Part shown: one piece after another, positions 7,470 to 16,427 of the stretch
Layout: each line of letters begins with the position of its first letter
How positions within the stretch are numbered: position 1 is the first letter of the stretch
The notes under the pieces: model-generated
Database searches by the model: none
The model's input: only the letters and a program-made list of their open reading frames with translations
Told to the model about the DNA's origin: nothing
NCBI GenBank assembly: GCA_944386115.1
Contig: CALWZV010000012.1
Span: forward strand, 1 to 34,555
Direction: 5' to 3'
DNA: 34,555 nt
From: an uncultured Clostridia bacterium
Lineage (GTDB): Bacteria; Bacillota; Clostridia; TANB77; CAG-508
Program-made: the position numbers and the translations under genes

Positions 7470-9141
7470 GTGATAAATTTGGAAGATATTGAAATTGCAA
7501 GAAGTATAGAACTAAAAAAAATAAACGACATTGCTTCTGGTTTAGGAATAAATGAAAAATATATAGAAAATTACGGAAAATATAAAGCAAAAATTTCAAT
7601 TAACCTACTAAATGAGTTGAAAAATGTGGAGAATGGTAAATTAGTGCTTGTAACAGCAATGAACCCAACACCTCTTGGAGAGGGGAAAACAACTATATCT
7701 ATTGGGCTCGCAGATGCTTTATCAAGACTTAACAAAAAATCGATGTTAGCTTTAAGAGAACCTTCTCTTGGACCTGTGTTTGGAATAAAAGGAGGGGCAA
7801 CTGGTGGCGGATATGCACAAATAGCTCCTATGGAAGACATAAATTTGCATTTTACAGGAGATATACATAGTATAACATCTGCTAATAATTTATTAGCGGC
7901 AATGATAGATAATCATATTTATTATGGGAATGAATTAAAATTTAAAAAAGTAATTTTTAAAAGATGTCTAGATTTAAATGATAGAGCATTAAGAAAAATC
8001 GAAATAGGGCTTGCAAATGAAAAAAAAGCAAAACCAAGAGAAGATGGATTTGATATAACTGTTGCATCAGAAGTGATGGCAGTATTTTGCTTAGCTAAAG
8101 ATATAGATGATTTAAGAAGAAGGCTTTCAAATATAATAGTAGGGTATAATGAGGATGATGAGCCAATTACAGTTAAAGACTTAAAAGCTGAAGGAGCAAT
8201 GACAGTATTATTAAAAGATGCAATTAATCCTAATTTAGTTCAAACTCTTGAACACACTCCGGCAATAGTACATGGAGGGCCATTTGCTAATATTGCCCAT
8301 GGAGCAAATAGTGTTATAGCAACACAAATGGCTTTAAAATTAGGTGAATATGTTGTAACAGAAGCTGGCTTTGGTGCAGATTTAGGTGCCGAGAAATTTT
8401 TAAATATAAAAACTAGAATATTAAATAAAGTGCCAGATGTAGTAGTATGTGTTGCAACAATAAAAGCTTTGAAATATCATGGTGGAGTACCAAAAGAAAA
8501 TGTGGCGAAAGAAAACATAAATGCTTTATTAAAAGGAATGCATAATTTATTAAAACATGTGGATAATTTACAAAATAAATTTCGGATTAAATGTAATTGT
8601 TGCATTAAATAAATATAACACAGATACTGATCAAGAAATACAAGCTTTTAAAGAAGTACTTGAAAAAGAAAAAATAACTTATAGTATAGCAGATGTTTGG
8701 GCAAATGGCGGAAAAGGTGCAATAGAATTAGCACAAAAAGTAATAGATGCTTCAAAAAGCAAACGCAAAATCCAGTATACTTATAATATGAATGATAGTT
8801 TAGAAGAAAAAATTGAAAAAATATGCAAAGAAATTTATGGAGCAAGTGATGTAGAATATTTAGATGGCTGTCTAGAAAAAATAAGCAAAATAGAGAAGAT
8901 GGGTTATAAAAAATTTAATATATGTATGGCAAAAACACAATATTCGTTTTCAGATGATCCTACAAATTTAGAATGTGCAGATAAGTTTAAAATAAGGGTA
9001 AAAGATGTAATTGTAAAAACTGGAGCCGAATTTGTTGTTATTTTAACAGGAAATATATTCACAATGCCAGGGCTTCCAAAGCATCCAGCAGCGGAAAATA
9101 TAGATATAGATAGTAATGGTAATATTAAAGGTATTTTTTAA
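7470..9141 (+). CDS. fhs: Formate--tetrahydrofolate ligase, read through a +1 frameshift at CGG
   Basis: Encodes 556 residues if the frame shifts +1 at 8583. GTG start at 7470 with a weak AGAAAG site. It ATP-dependently joins formate to tetrahydrofolate, giving 10-formyl-THF. The P-loop TPLGEGKTT (about 67-75), [23 protein letters not shown] and [17 protein letters not shown] are diagnostic. The first frame ends at 8612 shortly after an in-frame CGG; the second carries [19 protein letters not shown] through the C-terminal [19 protein letters not shown]. Reading TTT-(C)-GGA-TTA joins them as …[12 protein letters not shown]…, which matches the conserved FG-V-VA-N region. No residue is missing, so this is not decay. 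In-frame CGC (8761 region) is used normally in the same gene. Confidence 0.92.
8583..8586 (+). other. CGGA +1 frameshift site in fhs
   Basis: In-frame CGG at 8583-8585 follows TTT (Phe). Continuing at GGA (8584-8586) restores the conserved Phe-Gly-Leu-Asn of formate-THF ligase. One of five identical CGGA sites in the window. There is no Shine-Dalgarno-like stretch or stop codon at the site. Confidence 0.85.
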
Positions 9142-9161
9142 AAAACAAAGGAGGAACTATA

Positions 9162-9861
9162 ATGGAAAATTTTGCAAGTTATATATTAGGAGAAATGTAT
9201 TTAACAAAAAAAATGGAGATGGTATATTATTTATCTAAAAAAGCAGACATTTTTTTTGATTCGTCTATAGTAATAAAATCAGAAATAGCAAAAATGTTTA
9301 TAGAAAAAACAAAAATAAATATAGATATTAATTTAGTATTAACAGCATGTTTACTATATTCTTGTAAAAAACCTAAGAATGCTCAAAACTTAGAAAAGAT
9401 AAAAGAATATCCAAGAGAAAGCTCAGAGTATTTAGAAATATTAGGATTTGACGAGAAATTTTGTAAAATTTGTGAAGCACATAATAGATATACGAATATA
9501 ATGCCAAGATACAAAGAAAGTGACATACTAGAATTAGTTGATCAATTTCGGAGGTATGATTTTAAACAGACCAGAAAGAATAGGATTTTCACCAGATGAA
9601 GCATTATGTTTATTAATGAATAGAAACATGAAAGAAAAAGAAAATAGATATTTGAATGAATTTGAAAAGTTTGCATTAAAAAATGGAGCTAAAGTAAAAA
9701 GTGAAGATAGTCCATTTGAAGATACTCCTTTTACAATATTACAATCTATAGGTAATGGAACTCAAAATAGAGTTATTCCTAAAAATCACATAGAAGATCC
9801 AATACTTGAGTCAATAGCAAGGATAAATGATTTTGAAGAATGGTATGAAAAGATGAATTAA
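9162..9861 (+). CDS. HD-GYP-like (degenerate) helical protein, read through +1 shift at CGG
   Basis: 232 residues after a +1 shift at 9549; AGGAGG precedes the ATG. The middle (EYLEILGFDEKFCKICEAHNRY … ILELVDQFGGMILNRPERIGFSPDEALCLL) follows the pattern of the second half of HD-GYP domains (…HHERYDG…aDvfdAlt..RPYR…speeAl..l), with the Asp kept but the HD and GYP residues not recognisable. I therefore call it a degenerate HD-like protein; catalytic activity is doubtful. The first frame alone would end at 9599 in an unrelated tail. It lies between fhs and an endonuclease-Q-like gene with short gaps, so probably one transcript. Confidence 0.6.
9549..9552 (+). other. CGGA +1 frameshift site in the HD-like gene
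   Basis: In-frame CGG at 9549-9551 after TTT. Shifting to GGA (9550-9552), then GGT ATG, gives …LVDQFGGMILNRPE…, continuous with the downstream open frame to 9861. An ATG at 9556 in the downstream frame has GGAGG just before it, so internal initiation is an alternative at this site, unlike at the other four. Confidence 0.75.
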
Positions 9862-9875
9862 AATGGAGGAATAAA

Positions 9876-11069
9876 ATGTACGAAGTATTTGCGGATTTAC
9901 ATGTACATATAGGTAGGAGCGAAAAAAATAAACCAATAAAAATAACAGCAGCAAAAAGTTTGAATTTTGCCAACATAGCAAAAGAATGCCATGAAAGAAA
10001 AGGAATTGATATAGTAGGTATAATAGATTGTGCATCACCTTATGTAATAGAAGATATAGAAAATTTTTTAGCAACTGGGGAAGCTTATGAAATAGAAGAT
10101 GGAGGAATTATATACAAAGAAAAGGTATGTATATTATTAGGAAGTGAAATAGAAACTTCTGAAATAAGTGATGAGGGAAAAACAGGAAGTGCACATAATA
10201 TATGCTTTTTCCCAAAGCTTAATGATATAAAAGGTTTTTCAAATGAAATGAAAAAACATATAAAAAATATAACATTAAGTTCACAAAGAGCAAACATATC
10301 TGCATATGAATTAATAGATATTGTTGAAAAATATAATGGAATACTAATACCAGCCCATTGTTTTACTCCACATAAGAGTTTCTATGGAAATTGTACAGAC
10401 AGATTGAAAAAGATTTTTAAAGAAAAATATGACAAAATTCCAGCAATAGAACTAGGTTTAAGTTCTGATACATATTTAGCAGACCAAATATCTGAATTAG
10501 AGACTAAATCATTTGTAACAAATTCAGATGCACACTCATTACCTAAAATTGCAAGAGAATATAATAAATTATTAGTAAATGATATAAGCTTTAAAGAATT
10601 GTTAATGGCAATAAAAAACGAAAATGGAAGAAAAATATTGTGTAATTATGGGCTAGACCCAAAGCTTGGTAAATATCATAGAACATTTTGTGAAAAATGT
10701 GGAAAAAGAATAGAGGGAAAAGCACCTGTTAGCATATGTAAAGATTGCGACAGTAGCAATGTAACAATGGGAGTTTTTGATAGAATTGAAATTATTAAAG
10801 ATAAAGAAAAATCAATTAGTCCTAAAAATAGGCCAGAATACGTATATCAAATTCCACTTACATTTATACCAGGACTTGGAGCTAAAAAGATAGATAGATT
10901 ATTAGAAAATTTTAAAACTGAAATGAACATACTACATAAAGCAAATTTTGATGATATAGAAGCTGTTGTTGGAAAAAAAGATGCTCTAAATATAATAAAT
11001 TCCAAGGAAGGAAAGATACATATTGAAGAAGGCGGTGGAGGAATTTATGGAAAAATAAGTATAGGTTAG
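9876..11069 (+). CDS. Endonuclease Q family protein (PHP domain, zinc ribbon, HhH)
   Basis: 397 residues. The N-terminal PHP domain starts with ADLHVH (Asp7, His9, His11) and continues with IDCASPYV, PAHCFTPH and the metal-binding NSDAHS, indicating a metal-dependent phosphoesterase/nuclease. A four-cysteine ribbon (FCEKCGK … ICKDCD, about 270-290) and a helix-hairpin-helix segment (IPGLGAKKIDRLLENF) follow. This order is that of the endonuclease Q family (B. subtilis YqxK type), which in archaea cuts 5' to deaminated bases. Bacterial members are less studied, so the repair role is inference. GGAGG precedes the ATG. Confidence 0.85.
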   Translation: MYEVFADLHVHIGRSEKNKPIKITAAKSLNFANIAKECHERKGIDIVGIIDCASPYVIEDIENFLATGEAYEIEDGGIIYKEKVCILLGSEIETSEISDEGKTGSAHNICFFPKLNDIKGFSNEMKKHIKNITLSSQRANISAYELIDIVEKYNGILIPAHCFTPHKSFYGNCTDRLKKIFKEKYDKIPAIELGLSSDTYLADQISELETKSFVTNSDAHSLPKIAREYNKLLVNDISFKELLMAIKNENGRKILCNYGLDPKLGKYHRTFCEKCGKRIEGKAPVSICKDCDSSNVTMGVFDRIEIIKDKEKSISPKNRPEYVYQIPLTFIPGLGAKKIDRLLENFKTEMNILHKANFDDIEAVVGKKDALNIINSKEGKIHIEEGGGGIYGKISIG

Positions 11070-11132
11070 TTCTAAATTAAGATTTATTACATACACATTA
11101 TGTATAGAAAATACATATGTGGAGGTAGTAAA

Positions 11133-11783
11133 TTGCGAAAGAAAGAACAAAAAAAATTAAAACCTAAAAAAACAAATATATTGTTTGAACATTTTTCTAA
11201 TAATATAAAAGAATATGTACTAGTAACAATTATATTATTAATTGGTATTTTTTTAGGTGTATTGTTTATAAATAATACAAATGATAATCAAAAAACAGAA
11301 ATAACATCATATATAGAAAATTTTATATCAACAATAAAAAATGATAATCAGATAGATAAAGCAAATTTATTAAAACAATCAATTTTTAAAAATTTAAGAC
11401 TATCATTAATACTATGGTTTATAGGATTATCATTAATTGGAATACCAATTGTATTTTTAATTATAGCTTTTAGAGGTTTTTGTATAGGATATACGGTTTC
11501 AGCTTTTATAGCAATATTAGGAACTGGAAAAGGAATATTATTTACTATAATAACTATTTTAATTCAAAATTTAATTTTAATTCCATGCATTTTAGCACTT
11601 GGAGTTAGTGGAACAAAATTATATAAAACTTTACTAAGGAATAAAGAAAAAGGAAATATAAAAACAGAAATGTATAGACATACCTTTTTCTGTGCAATAA
11701 TTGCATTTGCAATGTGTTTATCATCTTTTTTAGAGGTATATGTTTCAGGGAATTTAATAGAAAATTTCATTAAATATATTTAA
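11133..11783 (+). CDS. spoIIM: Stage II sporulation protein M
   Basis: 216 residues from TTG at 11133, preferred because GGAGG (11121-11125) is well placed; an in-frame ATG at 11100 has no such site. Multiple membrane helices (about 5), including LIAFRGFCIGYTVSAFIAILG and LIPCILALGVSG, are typical of SpoIIM. With SpoIID and SpoIIP it forms the DMP complex that thins septal peptidoglycan during engulfment of the forespore. spoIID lies 2.8 kb downstream in this window, and the recombinase and spoIIA genes fall between, a cluster arrangement common in Clostridia. Confidence 0.88.
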   Translation: MRKKEQKKLKPKKTNILFEHFSNNIKEYVLVTIILLIGIFLGVLFINNTNDNQKTEITSYIENFISTIKNDNQIDKANLLKQSIFKNLRLSLILWFIGLSLIGIPIVFLIIAFRGFCIGYTVSAFIAILGTGKGILFTIITILIQNLILIPCILALGVSGTKLYKTLLRNKEKGNIKTEMYRHTFFCAIIAFAMCLSSFLEVYVSGNLIENFIKYI

Positions 11784-11802
11784 AAAAATTAAGTAAAATC
11801 TA

Positions 11803-11831
11803 TTTACATTTTTAAGCTTATTTGATATAAC
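11803..11831 (+). promoter_or_regulatory. Sigma-A-type promoter upstream of xerD
   Basis: TTTACA (11803-11808), 17-base spacer, TATAAC (11826-11831). It lies about 90 bases before the xerD ATG, in the gap after spoIIM. Confidence 0.5.
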
Positions 11832-11920
11832 ATATATAGTTTATTTATGTAAATAACTAAAAAATGGTTAGCATAAAATCCAAAAAAAATATGCAAATTT
11901 AACATAAAAGGGAGCTTGAA

Positions 11921-12802
11921 ATGGAAAAACAAATAAAACTTTTTTTAGATTTCTTACAAAATGATAAAAAATTATCTGATAATACTTTACAATCATATAA
12001 AAGAGATATAGTACAATTTATGGAATATACAGAAAAAAATAACATAAATTACTTAAAAATAGAACAAGAAGACATTAAAAAATATTTAAAATCATTGGAA
12101 AAACTTAATAAAAAAACATCAACAATATCAAGAAACTTAGCATCAATAAGATCTTTTTATCAATATTTACTTAGAACAAAAAAAGTTAAAATAGATCCAA
12201 CAGAAAGTATAGGCTCACCTAAAATAGAGAAAAAAGCTCCAAGTGTTTTGTCAGCACAAGAAGTTGAATTATTATTGGAACAACCAAAAAATGTAGATTT
12301 AAAAGGAATTAGAGATAAGGCAATGCTTGAGTTTGCATATGCAACAGGAATGAGAGTTACAGAAATAATATCACTATATTTAGAAGATGTAAACATAGAA
12401 GAAGGATATGTTGTTTGCAAAAATGGTTCAAGACAAAGAAACATACCATTGGGTTCTTTATCATTAGAAGCATTAAAAGAATATATAAAAAATGCTAGAC
12501 CAATATTAGTAAAAGATGAGAAAGTAAAAGAATTATTTGTAAATATAAATGGAAAGAAATTAACCAGACAAGGTTTTTGGAAAATAGTAAAATATTATAA
12601 AGAACAAGCACATATTACAAAAGATATAACTCCACATGTATTAAGACATTCTTTTGCAACACATCTTTTACAAAATGGTGCTGATTTAAAAGCAATACAA
12701 ACAATGCTTGGACATTCTGATATTTCGTCAACACAAGTATATATGCAATTCCAGAATGAAAACTTAAAGAACATATATCAAAAAGCACATCCAAGAGCAT
12801 AA
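11921..12802 (+). CDS. xerD: Tyrosine recombinase XerD-type
   Basis: 293 residues, the normal XerC/D size. The N-terminal SAM-like core-binding domain (FLQNDKKLSDNTLQSYKRDI) is followed by the catalytic domain with the Arg of ATGMRVTEI, HVLRHSFATHLL (His-x-x-Arg), GHSDISSTQVYMQ (His and nucleophile Tyr). It resolves chromosome dimers at dif by strand exchange. Clostridia and Bacillus often carry xerD near the spoIIA operon, which favours XerD over a phage integrase, and no integrated element flanks it. RBS GGGAG before ATG. Confidence 0.88.
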   Translation: MEKQIKLFLDFLQNDKKLSDNTLQSYKRDIVQFMEYTEKNNINYLKIEQEDIKKYLKSLEKLNKKTSTISRNLASIRSFYQYLLRTKKVKIDPTESIGSPKIEKKAPSVLSAQEVELLLEQPKNVDLKGIRDKAMLEFAYATGMRVTEIISLYLEDVNIEEGYVVCKNGSRQRNIPLGSLSLEALKEYIKNARPILVKDEKVKELFVNINGKKLTRQGFWKIVKYYKEQAHITKDITPHVLRHSFATHLLQNGADLKAIQTMLGHSDISSTQVYMQFQNENLKNIYQKAHPRA

Positions 12803-12825
12803 TTAATTAATTCATAGATAATTAA

Positions 12826-12860
12826 AAACATATTAGAAAATAAATCTAATATGTTTTTTT
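12826..12860 (+). terminator. Rho-independent terminator after xerD
   Basis: A 12-base stem (AAACATATTAGA / TCTAATATGTTT) with a short AT loop is followed by a run of T. It separates xerD from the spoIIA operon. Confidence 0.75.
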
Positions 12861-12932
12861 GTTTTCAATATAAAAATCTTAAGTTTTTTAATCTTACAAA
12901 AAATTGCAAAATTATATTTTATATCAAAAAAG

Positions 12933-12940
12933 TTGTCGAA
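12933..12940 (+). promoter_or_regulatory. Spo0A binding site (0A box) upstream of spoIIA
   Basis: TTGTCGAA at 12933-12940 matches the known 0A-box consensus (TGTCGAA core). It lies about 45 bases upstream of the sigma-H-like -10 element and 80 bases before spoIIAA, the position expected for activation of spoIIA by phosphorylated Spo0A. Confidence 0.7.
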
Positions 12941-12960
12941 AACCTCTCATAAATCGCCAA

Positions 12961-12985
12961 AGGAAAAAATTACCAAATGAAGAAT
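12961..12985 (+). promoter_or_regulatory. Sigma-H-like promoter of the spoIIA operon
   Basis: AGGAAAA (12961-12967) followed 13 bases later by AGAAT (12981-12985) resembles the sigma-H consensus (AGGAxxT, about 14 bases, GAAT) except for the T. In B. subtilis spoIIA is transcribed by sigma-H RNA polymerase with Spo0A. Confidence 0.5.
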
Positions 12986-13018
12986 ATACAAATAGCTAGT
13001 AAAAAGGAGGAATAAGAA

Positions 13019-13348
13019 TTGGATTTTGATTATCAAAAAGAGGACAAGCTTCTTCAAATTAGAATCAAAGATGAGATTGATCATCATACAACTGAAAAAA
13101 TAAGGAGGAGAGTAGATTATGAGATTCAGAGATATTTGCCTAGAAAAGTTATATTTAATTTTGATAATGTTTCTTTCATGGATAGTGCAGGAATAGGATT
13201 ATTAGTGGGGCGATATAAACTAATATCAATGCTTGGCGGAAGTATAATTTTAAAAAATGTAAAAGAAAATATAAAAAAAATATTAGAAATGTCTGGATTA
13301 TTAAAAATTATAGAAATTGAAGAATCACAGGAAAAAAATATTGTATAA
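13019..13348 (+). CDS. spoIIAA: Anti-sigma-F factor antagonist SpoIIAA
   Basis: 109 residues from TTG at 13019 (AAGGAGG 8 bases upstream). STAS-domain protein; the segment FNFDNVSFMDSAGIGLLVGRYK carries the phosphorylatable serine (MDSAG, about residue 56-58). Unphosphorylated SpoIIAA binds SpoIIAB and frees sigma-F in the forespore; SpoIIAB phosphorylates it at this serine. First gene of the spoIIA operon, followed 11 bases later by spoIIAB. Confidence 0.93.
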   Translation: MDFDYQKEDKLLQIRIKDEIDHHTTEKIRRRVDYEIQRYLPRKVIFNFDNVSFMDSAGIGLLVGRYKLISMLGGSIILKNVKENIKKILEMSGLLKIIEIEESQEKNIV

Positions 13349-13359
13349 GGAGATAGATA

Positions 13360-13848
13360 ATGAAAAATTTATATGAAAATGAAATGAAGTTAGAATTTTT
13401 AAGTAAATCTAATAATGAGGCATTTGCAAGAATAACGGTTGCAGCATTTGCATCGCAATTAGACCCTACAATAGAAGAATTAGCAGATATAAAAACAGCG
13501 GTTTCAGAAGCTGTAACAAATTGCATAATTCATGGATATGAAGACAAGGAAGGAATTGTAAAAATTATATGTAAACTTTTTGCAAATTCAATATACATAG
13601 AAATTTCAGATACGGGAAAAGGAATAGAAAACATAGAAGTTGCAAAACAACCATTATATACTTCTAAACCAAATTTAGAAAGATCTGGAATGGGATTTAC
13701 AATAATGGAAAGCTTTATGGATGATGTTAAGGTAGAGTCAATTGTAGGTCTAGGTACTAAAGTTACAATGAAAAAATTAATAAAAAAGGATGATACTCTT
13801 GCTAAAGATAAAGCATATGAAAAATTAGAGGAGAAACCTAATGTATGA
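13360..13848 (+). CDS. spoIIAB: Anti-sigma-F factor / serine kinase SpoIIAB
   Basis: 162 residues. GHKL ATPase motifs in order: N-box [12 protein letters not shown] (about 49-60), G1 DTGKGIE, and G2 GMGFTIM. It binds and inhibits sigma-F and phosphorylates SpoIIAA. It has a lysine-rich tail of about 20 residues beyond the usual end. The stop overlaps the sigF start by 8 bases, so the inhibitor and its sigma factor are translationally coupled. Confidence 0.95.
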   Translation: MKNLYENEMKLEFLSKSNNEAFARITVAAFASQLDPTIEELADIKTAVSEAVTNCIIHGYEDKEGIVKIICKLFANSIYIEISDTGKGIENIEVAKQPLYTSKPNLERSGMGFTIMESFMDDVKVESIVGLGTKVTMKKLIKKDDTLAKDKAYEKLEEKPNV

Positions 13849-14564
13849 GAATTCTATAACTGATATAATAAATGCACAAAAAGGCAATAAAGATGCAATG
13901 GAAAAGCTTGTTAAGCAAAACTCTGGTTTAATATATAGTATAGTTAAAAGATTTATAGGTAGAGGATATGATGTAGAAGATTTATATCAAATAGGGTGTA
14001 TAGGATTTATAAAATCTATAAATAAATTTCAACTATCTTTTGAAACAAAATTATCAACATATGCAGTTCCATATATGATTCGGAGAAATAAAAAGATATA
14101 TAAGGGATGATGGAGCTGTAAAAGTAAGCAGAAGTATAAAAGAATTAGCTGGAAAAATAAACGAAATAAAACATGAGTACTTAAAAAGTAATGGAAAAGA
14201 GATTACTATAAATGAGATATCAGAAATATTGAAAGTTCCAAAAGAAGAAATTGCTTTAGCAATAGACATATCAAATCCTATTGAATCAATAGATGAAATA
14301 AATTTCAAAGAAGAGAATAATGGCGAAACAAAAGAGACAAAAATAAGCAGTAAAAAAGATGAAGCAGAACAAATAGCAATTAAGTTAACATTAAGTGCTA
14401 TAATAAATAATTTAGAAAAAAGAGAAAGAGAAATCATAATATTAAGATATTATAAGGAAAAAACACAAAATGATGTAGCAAGAATTCTTGGTATTTCACA
14501 AGTGCAAATTTCGAGAATTGAAAAAAGAGTTTTACAAAGTATTAAGAACAAAATGGTAAGTTAG
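13841..14564 (+). CDS. sigF: Forespore sigma factor sigma-F, read through a +1 shift at CGG
   Basis: 240 residues after a +1 shift at 14081, the normal SigF length. Region 2 ([38 protein letters not shown], then [14 protein letters not shown]) lies before the shift; [22 protein letters not shown], region 3 and region 4 ([41 protein letters not shown], a helix-turn-helix) lie after it. Without the shift translation would stop at 14110 with only region 2. Sigma-F directs the first forespore-specific transcription. The junction Ile-Gly-Glu-Ile matches the highly conserved I(M/I)GEI of sporulation sigma factors. Confidence 0.95.
14081..14084 (+). other. CGGA +1 frameshift site in sigF
   Basis: In-frame CGG at 14081-14083 after ATT. 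Continuing at GGA restores the conserved Gly-Glu-Ile of region 2. The downstream frame has no plausible start near the junction. Confidence 0.88.
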
Positions 14565-14574
14565 AGGTAAATTT

Positions 14575-15577
14575 ATGAAAAAAATTATTATATATATTTT
14601 GACATTAGTTTTAATTTGCATTCTAATACCAGTTATATTTACAAATAAATTTGAAACAAAAGAAGTAACTTCAGAAAATATTGAAAACATAGAAGTTATA
14701 GAGAATTTAAGTGATTATGATTATAAACAATATAATAAAATAAAATTATTACATACAAAAACAAATGAAGTAGAAGAAGTAAATTTAGATGAATATTTAT
14801 GTAATGTAGTTTCAGCAGAAATGCCAGCAAATTATGAAATTGAAAGCTTAAAAGCTCAAGCAATTGTGGCAAGAACATATACAATATATCAAATAAAAAA
14901 TAATCCTGGAAAGCATGGTAATGCAAATATATGTGATAGTCATTTATGTTGCCAAGCTTGGATATCTAAAGAAGATAGATTTAATAAATGGGATGATAAT
15001 GTGGAAAATGATTATTGGAATAAAATACAAACAGCTGTTAATGAAACAAAAGGTAAAATAATAACATATGAAAATGAACCAATAAATGCTTTTTTTCATT
15101 CTAATAGCGGAGGAATGACGGAAATGCCAGTAAATGTTTGGGGAGGAAGTGGATACCCGTATTTGCAAGCTGTTTCAACATCTGGTGAAGAAGAATATAG
15201 TCAATATAGCTCTGAAGTAGAGTTAACAAAAGATGAAGTATTAAATAAAATACAAGAAACACATCCAGAAATTATAATTGATTATTTAGCAGAAAAACCA
15301 ATAGAAATTTTAGAATACACAGAAAGTGGTAGGATAAGAACTATAAGATTTGGAAATGTTAATTTATCAGGTGTTGAAGCAAGAAAAATATTTGGGTTAA
15401 GATCATCAAACTTTACAATAGAAATATTAGAAAATACAATAAAATTCAAAGTAATTGGTTATGGCCACGGAGTACGGAATGAGTCAAACAGGTGCTGATA
15501 GTTTGGCAAAACAAGGTAAAAATTATGAGGCAATAATAAAACATTATTATACAGGTGTTGAGATAATTGATGTATAA
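14575..15577 (+). CDS. spoIID: Stage II sporulation protein D, read through a +1 shift at CGG
   Basis: 333 residues after a +1 shift at 15475. An N-terminal membrane anchor (IIIYILTLVLICILIPVIF) is followed by the SpoIID/LytB domain: LDEYLCNVVSAEMPANYEIESLKAQAIVARTYT, FHSNSGGMTE, GGSGYPYLQAV, and after the shift GMSQTGADSLAKQGKNYEAIIKHYYTGVEI. The Glu of SAEMP is the catalytic acid of this lytic transglycosylase, which works with SpoIIM and SpoIIP in engulfment. The junction GHGVGMSQ is nearly invariant in the family. Without the shift the protein would lose its last 30 residues. Confidence 0.95.
15475..15478 (+). other. CGGA +1 frameshift site in spoIID
   Basis: In-frame CGG at 15475-15477 after GTA. 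Continuing at GGA gives GHGVGMSQTG, the family signature. An out-of-frame CGG seven bases earlier (CAC GGA, at 15468) causes no shift, a built-in control. Confidence 0.88.
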
Positions 15578-15634
15578 ATATAGGAAAAAATGGTAATACT
15601 CCTAATAAATAAAATATTTAAAGGGAGTGTTTTT

Positions 15635-16387
15635 ATGATAAGAGAAAAGAAGAATGTAAAATCAATAATCTACCTTTCTGGTAGTATAATTGGAATAGTA
15701 TTACTTACATTTTTGTTAGCTTTAACAAGCAACACAGACAACAATGTAAATGAAAGTAAAATAAATCAAATTCAAGACAACTTAACTGCAGAAGTAGAGG
15801 AAAATAATACGAATAACGAATTAATTGAAAGTGCGAGTAGTGCAATAGGAAAAACTGTTGATGAAATGAATAATACAGTAAATGAACAAGAATCAAATAT
15901 AGAAGAAGTTGAAACAGTTGTAGAAGAAACCAAAGAAACAGAACAGAATGAGAAAGAAAAAGAAGAAGTAGTAAAAGAAATTACTTTTATAAAACCAGTA
16001 GAAGGAGAAGTATTAAGAGAATTTGCAAAAGATAATTTAGTATATTCAGAAACATTAAAAGAGTGGATAACGCATTTAGGAATTGATATAAAAGCAGATA
16101 AAACAAGTATTGTAAAAGCATCTGCAACAGGTATAGTACAATCTATAAAAAATGACCCAAGATATGGTTTAACAGTAACAGTAGAACATGATGATGGCTT
16201 TAAAACAATATATTCTAATTTGCTAACAGCAGAATTTGTAGTAGAGGGAGAAGAATTAGAACAAGGACAAACAATAGGCACAGTTGGAACTACTTCAACA
16301 TTTGAATATTTAGATGAGCCACATTTACATTTTGAAATAATGAAAGATAATGAGAACATAGATCCAAATATATATGTAAAATATTAA
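15635..16387 (+). CDS. spoIIQ: SpoIIQ-like M23 (LytM) peptidase-domain protein
   Basis: 250 residues from ATG 15635 (AAGGGAG upstream; the in-frame extension to 15590 lacks a site). One membrane helix (about 13-33) is followed by an acidic Glu/Asn-rich stalk of about 90 residues and a C-terminal M23 domain. HLGID (His-x3-Asp) and HLHFE (His-x-His) are present, so the zinc site looks complete; B. subtilis SpoIIQ has lost it, while clostridial SpoIIQ proteins generally keep it. SpoIIQ sits in the forespore membrane and docks with SpoIIIAH. Its position right after spoIID supports this, though a generic cell-wall peptidase is possible. Confidence 0.8.
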   Translation: MIREKKNVKSIIYLSGSIIGIVLLTFLLALTSNTDNNVNESKINQIQDNLTAEVEENNTNNELIESASSAIGKTVDEMNNTVNEQESNIEEVETVVEETKETEQNEKEKEEVVKEITFIKPVEGEVLREFAKDNLVYSETLKEWITHLGIDIKADKTSIVKASATGIVQSIKNDPRYGLTVTVEHDDGFKTIYSNLLTAEFVVEGEELEQGQTIGTVGTTSTFEYLDEPHLHFEIMKDNENIDPNIYVKY

Positions 16388-16388
16388 T

Positions 16389-16427
16389 AAAAATAGATTT
16401 GCCTAAAATATTGGCAAATCTATTTTT
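16389..16427. terminator. Bidirectional terminator between spoIIQ and the glycosyltransferase gene
   Basis: A perfect 15-base inverted repeat (AAAAATAGATTTGCC / GGCAAATCTATTTTT) with A-run on one side and T-run on the other serves the two converging genes; the minus-strand stop codon lies in its edge. Confidence 0.85.

Noticed and set aside
11921-12802. Phage or transposon integrase
   Set aside because: Its length, motifs and place next to spoIIA fit XerD. No att repeats or phage genes are near.
14081-14110. Reading the five split genes as ordinary pseudogenes
   Set aside because: Each has one break only, no lost residues, and the break is always at an in-frame CGG. Several encode essential functions.
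13841-14110. P-site slippage of the prfB type as the mechanism
   Set aside because: There is no stop codon at the shift, no upstream Shine-Dalgarno-like stimulator, and the preceding codons ATT, GTA and ATA do not re-pair one base later.
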